Shown here in pieces: positions 14,198 through 23,063 of a stretch of 41,933 nt of DNA (the first letter of the stretch is position 1; each line of letters starts with the position of its first letter). Made by a program: the position numbers and the translations under genes. The DNA is taken from positions 1 to 41,933 of the forward strand of contig JBKBLE010000020.1 in the NCBI GenBank assembly GCA_046296655.1, in the 5' to 3' direction. The DNA comes from Cloacibacterium sp046296655. Lineage in GTDB: Bacteria; Bacteroidota; Bacteroidia; Flavobacteriales; Weeksellaceae. The notes under the pieces were generated by a model. The model did not search any database and was not told where the DNA came from. It worked only from the letters and a program-made list of their open reading frames with translations.

Positions 14198-15532
14198 TTA
14201 TCTTTCAAACAACAATCTTTCTCCATGTCTTTCAGGAGAAACTTTACCATTTTCATAAGCAAGAAAACCATTGACGAATGTATGTGTAATTTCTGAGTGA
14301 AAAGTCTCGTTTTGTAGTGGACTCCAACCACATTTTGATTGTATATTTTCTTTAGAAACTGTAATTTCTGCATTTGGATTAATGATTACCAAATCTGCTT
14401 TATAACCTTCTTTCACAAAACCCCTTTTTTCTATTTTGAATAAAATAGCAGGATTATGACACATTTTTTCAACTACTTTTTCTAAAGAAATCTTGCCTTT
14501 TTTGAAATATTCAAACATTACTGGCAAAGAATATTGAACCAAAGGCGCACCAGAAGGACAGCTCAAATATTTGTTAGATTTTTCTTCCAAAGTATGCGGA
14601 GCATGGTCGGTTGCAATCACATCTATTCTATCATCTAAAAGTGCTTCCCAAAGTCCGTTTTTATCTTTTTCTGTTTTTACTGCAGGATTCCATTTGATAA
14701 GAGAACCTTTGGTTTCATAATCTTCGTTGGTGAAATGAAGGTGGTGAACACAAACTTCAGCAGTGATTTTTTTGTCTTTTAACGGAATATCATTTCGGAA
14801 AAGCTCCATTTCTTTTGCGGTAGAAAGATGATAAACATGCAATCTCGCTCCAGTTTTTTTTGCCAATTCAATTGCTTTTGAACTTGATAGATAACACGCT
14901 TCTTCGCTTCTAATTAAGTGATGAAATTTTACAGGAATATCTTCTCCGTATTGCTCTTTATAGATTTCTGTATTTCTTCTGATGGTCGCTTCATCTTCGC
15001 AATGTACGCAAATCGGCATTTTCACTTGAGAAAAAATTTCTTCCAAAATTTCGGGATTATCTACCAACATATTCCCTGTAGAAGAGCCTAAAAAAAGTTT
15101 AATGGCCGCTACATTTTTCGGATTGGTTTTCAGAACTTCTTCTAAATTATCATTGGTCCCGCCCATCGAAAAAGAATAATTGGCGTAAGATTTTTCCGAA
15201 GCAATTTTGTATTTTTCTTCTAAAAGTTCTTGCGTTACTGCATTGGGAACGGTGTTCGGTTGTTCTATAAAACTGGTTACTCCGCCTGCAATTGCGGCTT
15301 TTGATTCGCTTTCTATATCGCCTTTATGCGTTAAACCAGGTTCACGAAAATGCACTTGATCGTCTATCACACCTGGAATAAGAAAAGAATTTTCGGCGTC
15401 AATGATTTTATCTACATTTTCTTCGGAAATAATTGATGAAATTTTTGCAATCAAATCATTTTCAATCAATACATCAGATTTAAAAATCTTTCCTTCGTTT
15501 ACGATTTGTGCGTTTTTGATTAAGGTTTTCAT
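14198..15532 (-). CDS. pyrC: Dihydroorotase
   Basis: 444 aa, ATG start. It catalyses the reversible cyclisation of carbamoyl-aspartate to dihydroorotate in pyrimidine synthesis. Amidohydrolase features: DDQVHFREPGLTHKGD at about 57-72, carbamylated-Lys region KLFLGSSTGNM, HCEDE, a late HVYHLS, and DHAPHT for the catalytic Asp. In the first metal motif (normally D-x-H-x-H) the first His is Gln 59. I recall this as a Bacteroidota-lineage variant, so it does not by itself imply loss of activity. The length and the rest of the site fit class I dihydroorotase. No other pyr genes are near. Confidence 0.92.
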   Translation of the reverse strand: MKTLIKNAQIVNEGKIFKSDVLIENDLIAKISSIISEENVDKIIDAENSFLIPGVIDDQVHFREPGLTHKGDIESESKAAIAGGVTSFIEQPNTVPNAVTQELLEEKYKIASEKSYANYSFSMGGTNDNLEEVLKTNPKNVAAIKLFLGSSTGNMLVDNPEILEEIFSQVKMPICVHCEDEATIRRNTEIYKEQYGEDIPVKFHHLIRSEEACYLSSSKAIELAKKTGARLHVYHLSTAKEMELFRNDIPLKDKKITAEVCVHHLHFTNEDYETKGSLIKWNPAVKTEKDKNGLWEALLDDRIDVIATDHAPHTLEEKSNKYLSCPSGAPLVQYSLPVMFEYFKKGKISLEKVVEKMCHNPAILFKIEKRGFVKEGYKADLVIINPNAEITVSKENIQSKCGWSPLQNETFHSEITHTFVNGFLAYENGKVSPERHGERLLFER

Positions 15533-15674
15533 TTTACTTTTAGATTTTTACAAATTTAATTTAACTTTTGAGGAAAGCCAAAGAAATTTAGGTTTTTGTG
15601 AACGAGTAAAAGTTCAATTCTAAGGTTTATGAAAAATTCGTAAATCTAAAATCCCAAATCCCAAATCTTATAGT

Positions 15675-15682
15675 TATTTTTG
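15675..15682 (+). promoter_or_regulatory. Putative -7 box of the flippase-dut-nucleotidyltransferase operon
   Basis: TATTTTTG matches TANNTTTG. It overlaps the TTG at 15680, so that codon cannot be the start. The next in-frame TTG at 15704 lies 21 bases downstream. Confidence 0.45.
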
Positions 15683-15703
15683 CATTCTAAAAACGCTAAA
15701 AAA

Positions 15704-17155
15704 TTGTATAAAAAACTATTCGGACAGACTGCCATTTATGGCTTAAGTTCAGTATTAGTAAGGATTTTTCCTTTTCTTATCGCTCCTATAGTTACGCGAG
15801 CATTTGGGCCAGCTGCATCTTCACCATTTGTAGATTGGTACTCTATTGCTGGGGTTATTACGGTTTTTTTAACGCACGGAATGGAAACTTCCTTCTTTCG
15901 TTTTGCGCAAGAAGATGATATTGACAAAAAAACCTTAATTTCTACTACTGCGCTTAGTATTCTTTCGGCAGGGTTCATTTATTTGATTTTAGGCTATGTT
16001 TTCAGGCAAGAATTAGCGAATGCTTTTGAAACGCCAGACCAAGTGAATTTTTTGGTCATTTTCTTATTTATTTTATCTTTTGATGCGTTTTCTACCATTC
16101 CTTCAGCAGTTTTAAGATTAGAAGGAAGACCGATTCAATATATGCTTTCTAAAGTAATCGGTTCGTTGGTTTACTTTTTTTTAGTGGTATTTTTCATCAA
16201 ATGGTTGCCTAAATTTCCAGAAGGAATTCTTGGGTTAAAATACAATCCAGAAATTGGGGTAGGTTACGTTTTTATTGCCAATTTGGTTCAAAGTATTGTC
16301 ACTTTAGCGATTGTAGGCAAAGAATTTGTGAATTTCAGTTTCAAAAAATTTGATTTTCAACTTTGGAAAAGAATTATGAATTATTCTTGGCCAGTAATGA
16401 TTGCAGGTTTGGCTGGAATTGTAAATCAAACGCTTGACAGACAATTTCTTAAATACTTACTTCCTGATAAAGAAGCACGCCATCAGATTGGAGTTTATGG
16501 CGCTGTTTACAAAATCGCCACTTTTATTACGGTTTTCAGACAAGCTTATCAATTAGGAATTGAACCTTATTTTTTCAGCAGTTTCAAAGATAAAAACAAT
16601 CATAAAACCTATGCAGTTTTAATGGACGTTTTCGTTATTTGCAATTGTTTAATTTACATGGGATTGATGGTCAATCTTCAATGGATTTCAGAAAAATATT
16701 TGAGAAATCCGCTTTATTATGAAGGAATAGAAATCATTCCGATGGTGATGTTAGGCGCTTTATTTTTAGGGATTTACCTTAACCTTTCTATTTGGTACAA
16801 ACTTTCAGACCAAACCAGAGTTGGTTTATATGTTTCTATCATCGGAGCAGCAATTACCGTCCTTATTAACGTACTTTTTATTCCAGAATATGGATATTGG
16901 GCAAGTGCAACTGCAGCATTAGTAACGTTTACGAGTATGATGGTAATTTCCTACATTTGGGGAAGAATAAAATATCCTATTCCTTATAACACGGGAAAAG
17001 TAATCCTTTATCTCGTCATTTCGGTTTCACTTTCTATGATTTCGTTTTACTATTTTAGAACCAATTATATTGTAGGAAACTTATTTTTAGCATTATTCAT
17101 AGGTTTTGTAGCCTTTAAGGAACAAGCCATTATCAAAAGAATTTTAAAAAGATGA
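15704..17155 (+). CDS. Wzx-like polysaccharide/lipid-linked oligosaccharide flippase
   Basis: About 483 aa from the TTG at 15704 (protein begins MYKKLFGQTAIYG). The frame opens at 15680 but that point sits in the promoter. The protein is almost entirely hydrophobic, with about 12-14 membrane spans, and belongs to the MATE/MVF-like polysaccharide biosynthesis superfamily. These carriers flip undecaprenyl-linked sugars across the inner membrane. The gene overlaps dut by four bases (ATGA) and is followed by a sugar-nucleotide pyrophosphorylase, which supports a role in surface glycan assembly. The transported glycan cannot be told from sequence. Confidence 0.85.
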   Translation: MYKKLFGQTAIYGLSSVLVRIFPFLIAPIVTRAFGPAASSPFVDWYSIAGVITVFLTHGMETSFFRFAQEDDIDKKTLISTTALSILSAGFIYLILGYVFRQELANAFETPDQVNFLVIFLFILSFDAFSTIPSAVLRLEGRPIQYMLSKVIGSLVYFFLVVFFIKWLPKFPEGILGLKYNPEIGVGYVFIANLVQSIVTLAIVGKEFVNFSFKKFDFQLWKRIMNYSWPVMIAGLAGIVNQTLDRQFLKYLLPDKEARHQIGVYGAVYKIATFITVFRQAYQLGIEPYFFSSFKDKNNHKTYAVLMDVFVICNCLIYMGLMVNLQWISEKYLRNPLYYEGIEIIPMVMLGALFLGIYLNLSIWYKLSDQTRVGLYVSIIGAAITVLINVLFIPEYGYWASATAALVTFTSMMVISYIWGRIKYPIPYNTGKVILYLVISVSLSMISFYYFRTNYIVGNLFLALFIGFVAFKEQAIIKRILKR

Positions 17156-17592
17156 CCATAAAAGTAATCAACAAATCAAAACACGCTTTACCAAAATACC
17201 AAACTGTACTTTCTGCAGGAATGGATTTATATGCTAATATTTCTGAACCCATCACGCTGAAATCTTTAGAGAGAAGATTAATCAGCACAGGCTTATACAT
17301 TTCACTACCAGCAGGTTACGAAGCACAAGTAAGACCTAGAAGTGGTCTTGCCTTAAAAAACGGAATTACGGTTCTGAATACTCCAGGAACAATAGACGCT
17401 GATTATCGCGGAGAAATTGGAGTAATTTTAGTAAATTTATCGGCCGAAGAATTTACCATCAATGACGGCGACAGAATCGCTCAAATGGTTATTGCTAAAC
17501 ACGAAACCGCAACTTGGGAAGAAGTAGACACTTTAGAAGAAACAGAACGCGGAGAAGGTGGTTTTGGCAGTTCTGGAGTCGCTAAAAAATAA
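17152..17592 (+). CDS. dut: Deoxyuridine triphosphatase (dUTPase)
   Basis: 146 aa, ATG overlapping the flippase stop. All five dUTPase motifs are present in order: AGMDLYA, RPRSGLALKNG, GTIDADYRGE, GDRIAQMV and the glycine-rich RGEGGFGSSG tail. It hydrolyses dUTP to dUMP, limiting uracil in DNA and feeding dTMP synthesis. It is a homotrimer in which the C-terminal motif closes over a neighbouring site. The length is normal. Its position between glycan genes reflects translational coupling and not pathway logic. Confidence 0.97.
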   Translation: MTIKVINKSKHALPKYQTVLSAGMDLYANISEPITLKSLERRLISTGLYISLPAGYEAQVRPRSGLALKNGITVLNTPGTIDADYRGEIGVILVNLSAEEFTINDGDRIAQMVIAKHETATWEEVDTLEETERGEGGFGSSGVAKK

Positions 17593-17630
17593 CAATTAAA
17601 AACACAAATAAATTTAAACCAAATTAAACT

Positions 17631-18656
17631 ATGAAAATAATAGTTCCAATGGCAGGACGTGGTTCTAGACTAAGACCACACACACTTACCGTTCCAAAAC
17701 CATTAATTCCTATTGCAGGAAAACCCATTGTACAAAGATTAGTAGAAGATATCGCAAAAGTAGCTGGCGAAAACATAGATGAAATCGCCTTTATCATAGG
17801 AGATTTCGGACCAGAAGTTGAACAATCTTTGATAGAAATTGCAGAAAAACTAGGAGCAAAAGGAAGCGTTTATACGCAAGACGAACCTCTAGGAACAGCT
17901 CACGCTATAAAATGTGCAGAACAATCAATGCAAGGAGACGTAGTCGTAGCATTTGCAGACACACTTTTCCGTGCCGATTTTAAACTAGATACCAATTCTG
18001 ATGGGGTAATTTGGGTGAAAAAAGTAGCTGATCCATCTGCTTTTGGTGTTGTGAAATTAGATGATTATGGCTTCATCACTGACTTTGTAGAAAAACCACA
18101 AACTTTCGTTTCAGATTTGGCAATTATTGGAATTTATTATTTCAAATCAGCAGAAAAATTGATGGAAGAAATTAATTATATCATGAGTAATGATATAAAA
18201 GTAAGTGGTGAATATCAATTGACTACAGCTCTCGAGAACCTTCGCCAGAAAGGAGCTAAATTCTCTCTAGGAAAAGTAGATGATTGGATGGATTGTGGCA
18301 ATAAAAATGCAACCGTAGAAACCAATAGTAAAATCCTTCAATATGAAAAAGAAGAATTTGCAAATTTCCCAGAATCAGCAGAAATAGAAAACAGTCTTAT
18401 CATTCAGCCATGTTTTATCGGGGAAAATGTAAAAATTAAAAATTCTAAAATCGGGCCTTATGTTTCTTTAGGAAACGGAACTTGCATAGAAAATTCTAAT
18501 ATCGAAAATTCTTTGATTCAAGAGAAAACAGTCATCAATCATGGTAATTTAAGCAACTCTATGATTGGTAGTAACGCACAGTACTTTGGCGTTTCTAGAG
18601 AAATTTCCCTAGGAGATTATTCGGTGCTAGATTTTTTATCAAAAGGAAATAATTAA
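17631..18656 (+). CDS. Sugar-phosphate nucleotidyltransferase
   Basis: 341 aa, ATG start, 38 bases after dut. N-terminal nucleotidyltransferase fold with MAGRGSRLRPHTLTVPKPLI (the G-x-G-x-R-x-x-P-K loop), a VAFADTLF metal-binding segment and VVEKP-like DFVEKPQ. From about residue 250 the sequence changes to hexapeptide-like repeats (CFIGENVKI, KIGPYVSLG, NIENSLI), which form a left-handed beta-helix. It resembles glucose-1-phosphate thymidylyl- or uridylyltransferases and would supply an NDP-sugar for surface glycans, matching the flippase two genes upstream. The exact sugar and nucleotide are not deducible. Confidence 0.88.
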   Translation: MKIIVPMAGRGSRLRPHTLTVPKPLIPIAGKPIVQRLVEDIAKVAGENIDEIAFIIGDFGPEVEQSLIEIAEKLGAKGSVYTQDEPLGTAHAIKCAEQSMQGDVVVAFADTLFRADFKLDTNSDGVIWVKKVADPSAFGVVKLDDYGFITDFVEKPQTFVSDLAIIGIYYFKSAEKLMEEINYIMSNDIKVSGEYQLTTALENLRQKGAKFSLGKVDDWMDCGNKNATVETNSKILQYEKEEFANFPESAEIENSLIIQPCFIGENVKIKNSKIGPYVSLGNGTCIENSNIENSLIQEKTVINHGNLSNSMIGSNAQYFGVSREISLGDYSVLDFLSKGNN

Positions 18657-18679
18657 TCTGCTATAAATCAAATAAATAA

Positions 18680-18711
18680 CCAAACCACACAAAACATTTT
18701 GTGTGGTTTGG
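18680..18711 (+). terminator. Strong hairpin after the nucleotidyltransferase gene
   Basis: CCAAACCACACAAAA (18680-18694) and TTTTGTGTGGTTTGG (18697-18711) are perfect complements. It lies 23 bases after the stop. No long T tract follows the right arm, so it may work through stem strength or as an RNA 3-prime end. Confidence 0.7.
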
Positions 18712-18760
18712 CGTTAAAATTGTAATGTTCTTCCATAAGTAACATTTACAATCATAGAAT

Positions 18761-19555
18761 ATGAAAAATTATATACTTATCCTTCTTTCATCATTAGCTT
18801 TATTATCTTGTAAAGCTAGAAAAATCGTAGAACAAACTCCAGCTCCTATAGAAAATGTAAGTTCTAATAAAGCTTTTTTCGAAACAATTACTAAAAAAGA
18901 TGATTTTGAGAGTTTAAAAATCACGAGCAAAGTCAATGCGGAGACAGACAGATTTATCCCTACTATTGATGGAACATTTTACATAGAAAATGACCAAAAA
19001 ATTTGGGTAAATTTCTCATTCCTTTTTATGTCTCAAGCAAGAGCCAATATTACTCCTGCTGGAATCAAAGCCTACGAAAAGATAAATAAGACGTATATTG
19101 ATTCTAATTTTGACTACATCAATAATCTTTTGAAAGTTAATTTCATAGATTACAGAGCTTTACAAAATTTACTTCTCGGTAAAACCTTTATTCCTGTCAA
19201 TGAAAAAGATTATACTTTCTTGCAAAATGAAAACGGTTATGTGCTGAATTCTGCTAAAAACCAAATTATCACCGTAAATGGTAAAACCAGTGAGTACAAA
19301 ACTTCACTAGAATATTCTCCTGAATTGACTTTGAAAAAGGTATTTATACAAGACATTAAAAACAATAATAGTCTAGAAGTGAGCTATAATGATTATGAAA
19401 TTTTCGGTTCACAAAAACTCCCAAAAAGTGTTAAAATAATTATAAAAGCACAGAAAACAGACCAAATTTTAATAGAAAATACGAAATTTGAATTTTTGAA
19501 GATGGAAACTCCTTTTTCCATTCCTACTAATTATACAAAGACAGAAATTAAATGA
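18761..19555 (+). CDS. DUF4292 outer-membrane lipoprotein
   Basis: 264 aa, ATG start. The lipoprotein signal ends in ALLSC (Cys 17). The rest is a beta-rich domain that I recognise as the Bacteroidota family DUF4292, which has a LolA/LolB-like half-barrel appearance (FESLKITSKVNAE, GTFYIENDQKIWVNFSF). The function is not established; a role in lipoprotein or lipid handling at the outer membrane is an inference from fold. The stop overlaps the ATGATG of the EnvC-like gene, a conserved-looking pairing of envelope proteins. Confidence 0.8.
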   Translation: MKNYILILLSSLALLSCKARKIVEQTPAPIENVSSNKAFFETITKKDDFESLKITSKVNAETDRFIPTIDGTFYIENDQKIWVNFSFLFMSQARANITPAGIKAYEKINKTYIDSNFDYINNLLKVNFIDYRALQNLLLGKTFIPVNEKDYTFLQNENGYVLNSAKNQIITVNGKTSEYKTSLEYSPELTLKKVFIQDIKNNNSLEVSYNDYEIFGSQKLPKSVKIIIKAQKTDQILIENTKFEFLKMETPFSIPTNYTKTEIK

Positions 19556-21093
19556 TGCATAAGAAACTGAGTTTATTATTAGGATTACTAGCCTTTAGCA
19601 TTTTCTTTTCTCAACAAGGAAGAAAAGAACAACTGCAAAAACAAAATTCAGAGTTAAAAAAACAAATTGCTGCCATTAATGCTACTCTTGCAAAAACTAG
19701 AGGAGAAGCAAAATTATCTCTTGCTTACCTTAATAATGTCAATAAAAAAATTGCGCTCCGAGAAAGAGTTTATAATAACACTCAGAAAGAGAAAAGATTC
19801 ATAGAAGATGACATCTACCTCCGTCAGTTAGAAATCAATAAACTTAACCGTGAACTGAAAGTTCTTCGTAAAGAATATGCTGATATTCTGGTAAAAGCAT
19901 ATAAAAACAAAGGTGTTCAGAACAAAGTTACTTTCATTCTTTCTTCCAGAGATTTAGGAGAAGCATTGAGAAGAGTTCAATACATCAAGCAATACGGAGA
20001 ATATCAAGATAAAAAAGCAGCCGAGATTAATCAAAAAGCTACTCAAATCAAAAAATCCATCGGTTTAAAGCAAAAATCTGTAAAAGAAAAGGAAAACCTT
20101 CTTAATAAACAAAAACAAGAACTCGCTGTAATTCAAGCAGAAAGAAAACAAAAAGAAGTACTTCTAGAAGAATTTAAGAAAAACGAGGCAAAACTGGTAG
20201 GAGAACTTAGGGCTAAGCAAGCCGAAAATAAAAAGGTAGAAAATGCCATCAGAAATCTCATCAATGAAGAGATAAAAGCGGCCAAAGCTAAAGCTGAAGC
20301 AGATAAAAAAGCAGAAGCAGAAAGAATAAGACTAGCAAAAATTGCAGCAGAAAAAGAAAAAGCAAAAATAGACGCTGAGAATAAAGCGAAAGCTGATGCT
20401 CTTGCTCTTGCGAAGAAAAAAGCAGAAGAAGAAGAAAGAAAAGCCGCAAAACTAGCTCGTGAAAAAGCAGAAGCAGAAAGAGTTGCCAAAGAAAAAAATG
20501 ATGCAGAAAAAATAGCAAAAGCAGAAAAAGAGAAAAAAGAGTCTGAAGAAAAAGCAAATGATGCTAAAGCAAAAGCTGATGAAGCTAGAAATGCATCAAA
20601 AGCATTAGCAGATAAAACAGATAAAGAAAAAGCAGCTGTAGAAGAGAAAAAAATGAAAGACTTCGGAGTGGGAGCAATTACCGCAGGAAGCAACTTCGCA
20701 GCGAATAAAGGAAAAATGTCTTTCCCTGTTCCTTCTGGTCAGGTTACCGAACGATTTGGCAGACAACCACACCCAGTTTTCAAAGGAATTACTATTGAAA
20801 ATAACGGAATAAAAGTGGTAGTTCCAAACGGAACGAAAGCAAGATGTGTATTCCCAGGTGTTGTGAGCAACATTTTGGTAAGTGGAGGCGCAAAAACAGT
20901 ACTAGTTAAACATGGAGACTACTTCAGTATCTATGGAAACTTGGATAATGTAAACGTTGCCAAAAACCAACAAGTCTCTGCAGGAACCACCATTGGAAGC
21001 ATCGGAACTGATTTTGATGGGAATTTCGCCCTCGATTTTCAAATTTGGAATGGAGCCAATCCAGTTAATCCATTAGATTGGGTTTCGTATTAA
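19552..21093 (+). CDS. EnvC-like murein hydrolase activator (M23/LytM family, degenerate active site)
   Basis: 513 aa. A second ATG follows the first; either may be used. Signal peptide about 1-21. Residues about 22-240 form a long coiled coil, then 240-365 is an extreme Ala/Lys/Glu-rich helix. The C-terminal 130 residues form a LytM domain (VTERFGRQPHPVFKG to NPVNPLDWVSY). The catalytic zinc ligands are altered: the D of the H-x-x-x-D motif region reads ITIENNG, and the final H-x-H reads LDFQIW. As in EnvC, it is therefore expected to activate amidases at the division septum without cutting peptidoglycan itself. The overlap with the DUF4292 gene implies coupling. Confidence 0.88.
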   Translation: MMHKKLSLLLGLLAFSIFFSQQGRKEQLQKQNSELKKQIAAINATLAKTRGEAKLSLAYLNNVNKKIALRERVYNNTQKEKRFIEDDIYLRQLEINKLNRELKVLRKEYADILVKAYKNKGVQNKVTFILSSRDLGEALRRVQYIKQYGEYQDKKAAEINQKATQIKKSIGLKQKSVKEKENLLNKQKQELAVIQAERKQKEVLLEEFKKNEAKLVGELRAKQAENKKVENAIRNLINEEIKAAKAKAEADKKAEAERIRLAKIAAEKEKAKIDAENKAKADALALAKKKAEEEERKAAKLAREKAEAERVAKEKNDAEKIAKAEKEKKESEEKANDAKAKADEARNASKALADKTDKEKAAVEEKKMKDFGVGAITAGSNFAANKGKMSFPVPSGQVTERFGRQPHPVFKGITIENNGIKVVVPNGTKARCVFPGVVSNILVSGGAKTVLVKHGDYFSIYGNLDNVNVAKNQQVSAGTTIGSIGTDFDGNFALDFQIWNGANPVNPLDWVSY

Positions 21094-21109
21094 AAAATCC
21101 TTACATTTG
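21078..21109 (+). promoter_or_regulatory. Promoter of tatA and downstream genes
   Basis: TTG (21078-21080), 21 bases, TACATTTG (21102-21109): both elements of the Bacteroidota promoter with proper spacing. The -33 element is inside the end of the EnvC-like gene. The tatA ATG follows 15 bases after the -7 box. Confidence 0.6.
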
Positions 21110-21124
21110 TAAAAATTTTCAAAA

Positions 21125-21319
21125 ATGATTTCACCAATTATTATACTATCACTTTCTTGGCAGCATATCCTAATTGTTGCTATCGTACTTTTATTACTTT
21201 TCGGAGGTAAAAAAATTCCTGAATTAATGAGAGGAGTTGGTAGCGGAATTAAAGAATTTAAAGACGCTGTAAAAGAAGACGAAAAAAAACCAGAAGATAA
21301 ATCTCAAAATCCTTCTTAA
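21125..21319 (+). CDS. tatA: Twin-arginine translocase subunit TatA
   Basis: 64 aa, ATG start. One N-terminal membrane span (WQHILIVAIVLLLLFGGKKI) is followed by the FGGKKIPELMRGVGSGIKEFKDA amphipathic helix and a charged tail, the standard TatA/TatE layout and length. TatA oligomers form the pore for folded proteins recruited by TatC. It has its own promoter and sits one base before the DUF4254 gene. No tatC is in the window. Confidence 0.93.
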   Translation: MISPIIILSLSWQHILIVAIVLLLLFGGKKIPELMRGVGSGIKEFKDAVKEDEKKPEDKSQNPS

Positions 21320-21320
21320 C

Positions 21321-21938
21321 ATGTCTTTTACCGAACACGCATGGAATATCTTCAACAAATCTGTTGAAGATTATCATTTACATGATAACGTAGACTTTCC
21401 TATCAATAATCCATTCGAAAATGGCAGTTTGGAACATCTTTTGTATACTAAGAATTGGATAGATACCGTACAATGGCATTTAGAAGATATCATTAGAGAC
21501 GAAAATATTGATCCGGTAGAAGCACTACAATTGAAAAGAAGAATTGATGCTTCTAACCAAAAAAGAACTGATTTGGTGGAATATATTGACAGTTATTTTT
21601 TTCAAAAATATCAAAATATTACGCCTAAACCAGACGCTAAAATCAATACAGAAACAGTAGCTTGGGCAATTGATAGATTTTCAATTCTCGTTTTGAAAGT
21701 GTACCACATGAACCAAGAAGCTACTAGAGAATCTGCTACAGAAGAACATAGAGTAAAATGTACAGAAAAACTCAATGTACTCCTAGAACAGAAAAAAGAT
21801 TTAAGCCAAGCGATTGATCAATTACTTTTAGATATAGAAAACGGCGATGTTAAGATGAAGGTATACAAACAAATGAAGATGTATAATGACGAAAGTCTTA
21901 ACCCTATCCTTTATCAAAAATCTAATTCATTAAAATGA
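21321..21938 (+). CDS. DUF4254 family protein
   Basis: 205 aa, ATG start, one base after the tatA stop. I recognise the Bacteroidota family DUF4254: a soluble, mostly helical protein with the conserved NPFENGSLEHLLYTKNWIDT region near the start, WHLEDIIRD, and KRRIDASNQKRTDLVE. There is no signal peptide, membrane segment or known catalytic motif. The function is unknown. The stable position between tatA, a lipoprotein and ribA suggests envelope or cofactor housekeeping, but this is inference. Confidence 0.82.
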   Translation: MSFTEHAWNIFNKSVEDYHLHDNVDFPINNPFENGSLEHLLYTKNWIDTVQWHLEDIIRDENIDPVEALQLKRRIDASNQKRTDLVEYIDSYFFQKYQNITPKPDAKINTETVAWAIDRFSILVLKVYHMNQEATRESATEEHRVKCTEKLNVLLEQKKDLSQAIDQLLLDIENGDVKMKVYKQMKMYNDESLNPILYQKSNSLK

Positions 21939-22387
21939 GAAATACAATAAATTTACTTTTCGCCTTGCTTCTATTGACTTCGTGCTCGGTAGAAAAAGTA
22001 AATTTATCTCCTTTGTCTAATAGTTTTTCGAGTTATTCTACCCAGACTAGTTTTTCTGAACAGACGTATAAATCTATGGAAAGGGTGAATTATCTCTCAG
22101 AAATCACCAATACGCTTACAGAATTTCCAGTTTTTAAAAATCAAAAACTCAATGCAGAAATTTATAAAATGAAACTGCATATTTCTGATTACATTTATTC
22201 TATCAAACAGAATAACAAAGCGGAACAAACTAAGGCTTATAAAAATTACACCAATTCTTATAAAACAATTCAGACACTGAAAACGAGTCTTCCAAAAGAC
22301 GATTTAGAATTACTGAATAGATATTTGGCTAAAATCAAAACAAACATTAGTCTTATAGATTCTTTCGATAGTACAGAATCTAAGTAA
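21935..22387 (+). CDS. Small lipoprotein, unknown function
   Basis: 150 aa, ATG overlapping the DUF4254 stop by four bases. The signal peptide ends in LLTSC (Cys 17), so it is lipidated. The mature part is short, helical and rich in Lys, Asn, Thr and Ser, with no recognisable domain. Coupling to DUF4254 suggests the two are made together. Nothing in the sequence identifies a partner or reaction. Confidence 0.75.
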   Translation: MRNTINLLFALLLLTSCSVEKVNLSPLSNSFSSYSTQTSFSEQTYKSMERVNYLSEITNTLTEFPVFKNQKLNAEIYKMKLHISDYIYSIKQNNKAEQTKAYKNYTNSYKTIQTLKTSLPKDDLELLNRYLAKIKTNISLIDSFDSTESK

Positions 22388-22412
22388 ATCTTATCTTTAC
22401 ATAAAAATTTAG

Positions 22413-23012
22413 ATGATAACATTACAGGCAGAATCGTTAGTTCCTACCGATTTTGGAAACTTTAGAGTAATGGCTTTTTCTGATAGCGAAAAAGACTGGA
22501 TGCCTCATATTGCTTTGGTTGCAGAAAACACAGATTTTTCTAAACCTATCAATGTTCGTTTTCACTCAGAATGTATTACTGGAGAAGTTTTCCATTCTAA
22601 AAAATGTGAATGCGGTCAGCAGTTAGATGCAGCCATGAAATTTATTCAAGAAAACGGAGGCATTATCGTTTATCTTCGCCAAGAAGGTAGAAATATTGGC
22701 ATTATCAATAAGCTCAAAGCTTACGCATTACAAGAAAAAGGACTAGATACCGTTCAAGCGAATCTTCAATTAGGACTTCCTGCCGATGATAGAGATTTTA
22801 ATGTAGCCATTGAAATTTTAAAATTATTAGACGTAAAAGAAATCAATCTTTTAACGAATAATCCTGATAAAATAAAATTTGTAGAAAACAGTGAAATTCT
22901 TCTCAATAAAAGAATTCCACTTCAGATGGAAGCCAATGAAAACAGCAAAAAATATCTGAAAACTAAAAAAGAATATTTCGGGCATCTTCTGGATGACGAA
23001 ACAGAAAAATAA
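22413..23012 (+). CDS. ribA: GTP cyclohydrolase II
   Basis: 199 aa, ATG start. It opens the imidazole ring of GTP to start riboflavin synthesis. Zinc cysteines are C54, C65 and C67 in SECITGEVFHSKKCECGQQLD. The substrate loop YLRQEGRNIGI carries the catalytic Arg and Glu/Gly residues. LGLPADDRDF and LLTNNPDKI are the other family signatures. It is the stand-alone form, not fused to DHBP synthase (RibB), and of normal length for that. A terminator closes the unit at 23014-23043. Confidence 0.96.
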   Translation: MITLQAESLVPTDFGNFRVMAFSDSEKDWMPHIALVAENTDFSKPINVRFHSECITGEVFHSKKCECGQQLDAAMKFIQENGGIIVYLRQEGRNIGIINKLKAYALQEKGLDTVQANLQLGLPADDRDFNVAIEILKLLDVKEINLLTNNPDKIKFVENSEILLNKRIPLQMEANENSKKYLKTKKEYFGHLLDDETEK

Positions 23013-23013
23013 A

Positions 23014-23043
23014 AAAACGCTTCGAGAATTTCGAAGCGTTTTT
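23014..23043. terminator. Bidirectional terminator between ribA and deoD
   Basis: ACGCTTCGA (23017-23025) and TCGAAGCGT (23031-23039) form a perfect 9-bp stem, with an A run on the left and a T run on the right, serving the convergent genes on both sides. Confidence 0.88.
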
Positions 23044-23063
23044 AGTATCTATTAGAGAATTTT

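Noticed and set aside
20133..20693. Long antisense frame over the EnvC-like gene, rich in Ala, Ser and Phe
   Set aside because: It is the mirror of the Ala/Lys/Glu-rich coiled coil: the biased codons leave the opposite strand free of stops. No promoter or sensible protein.
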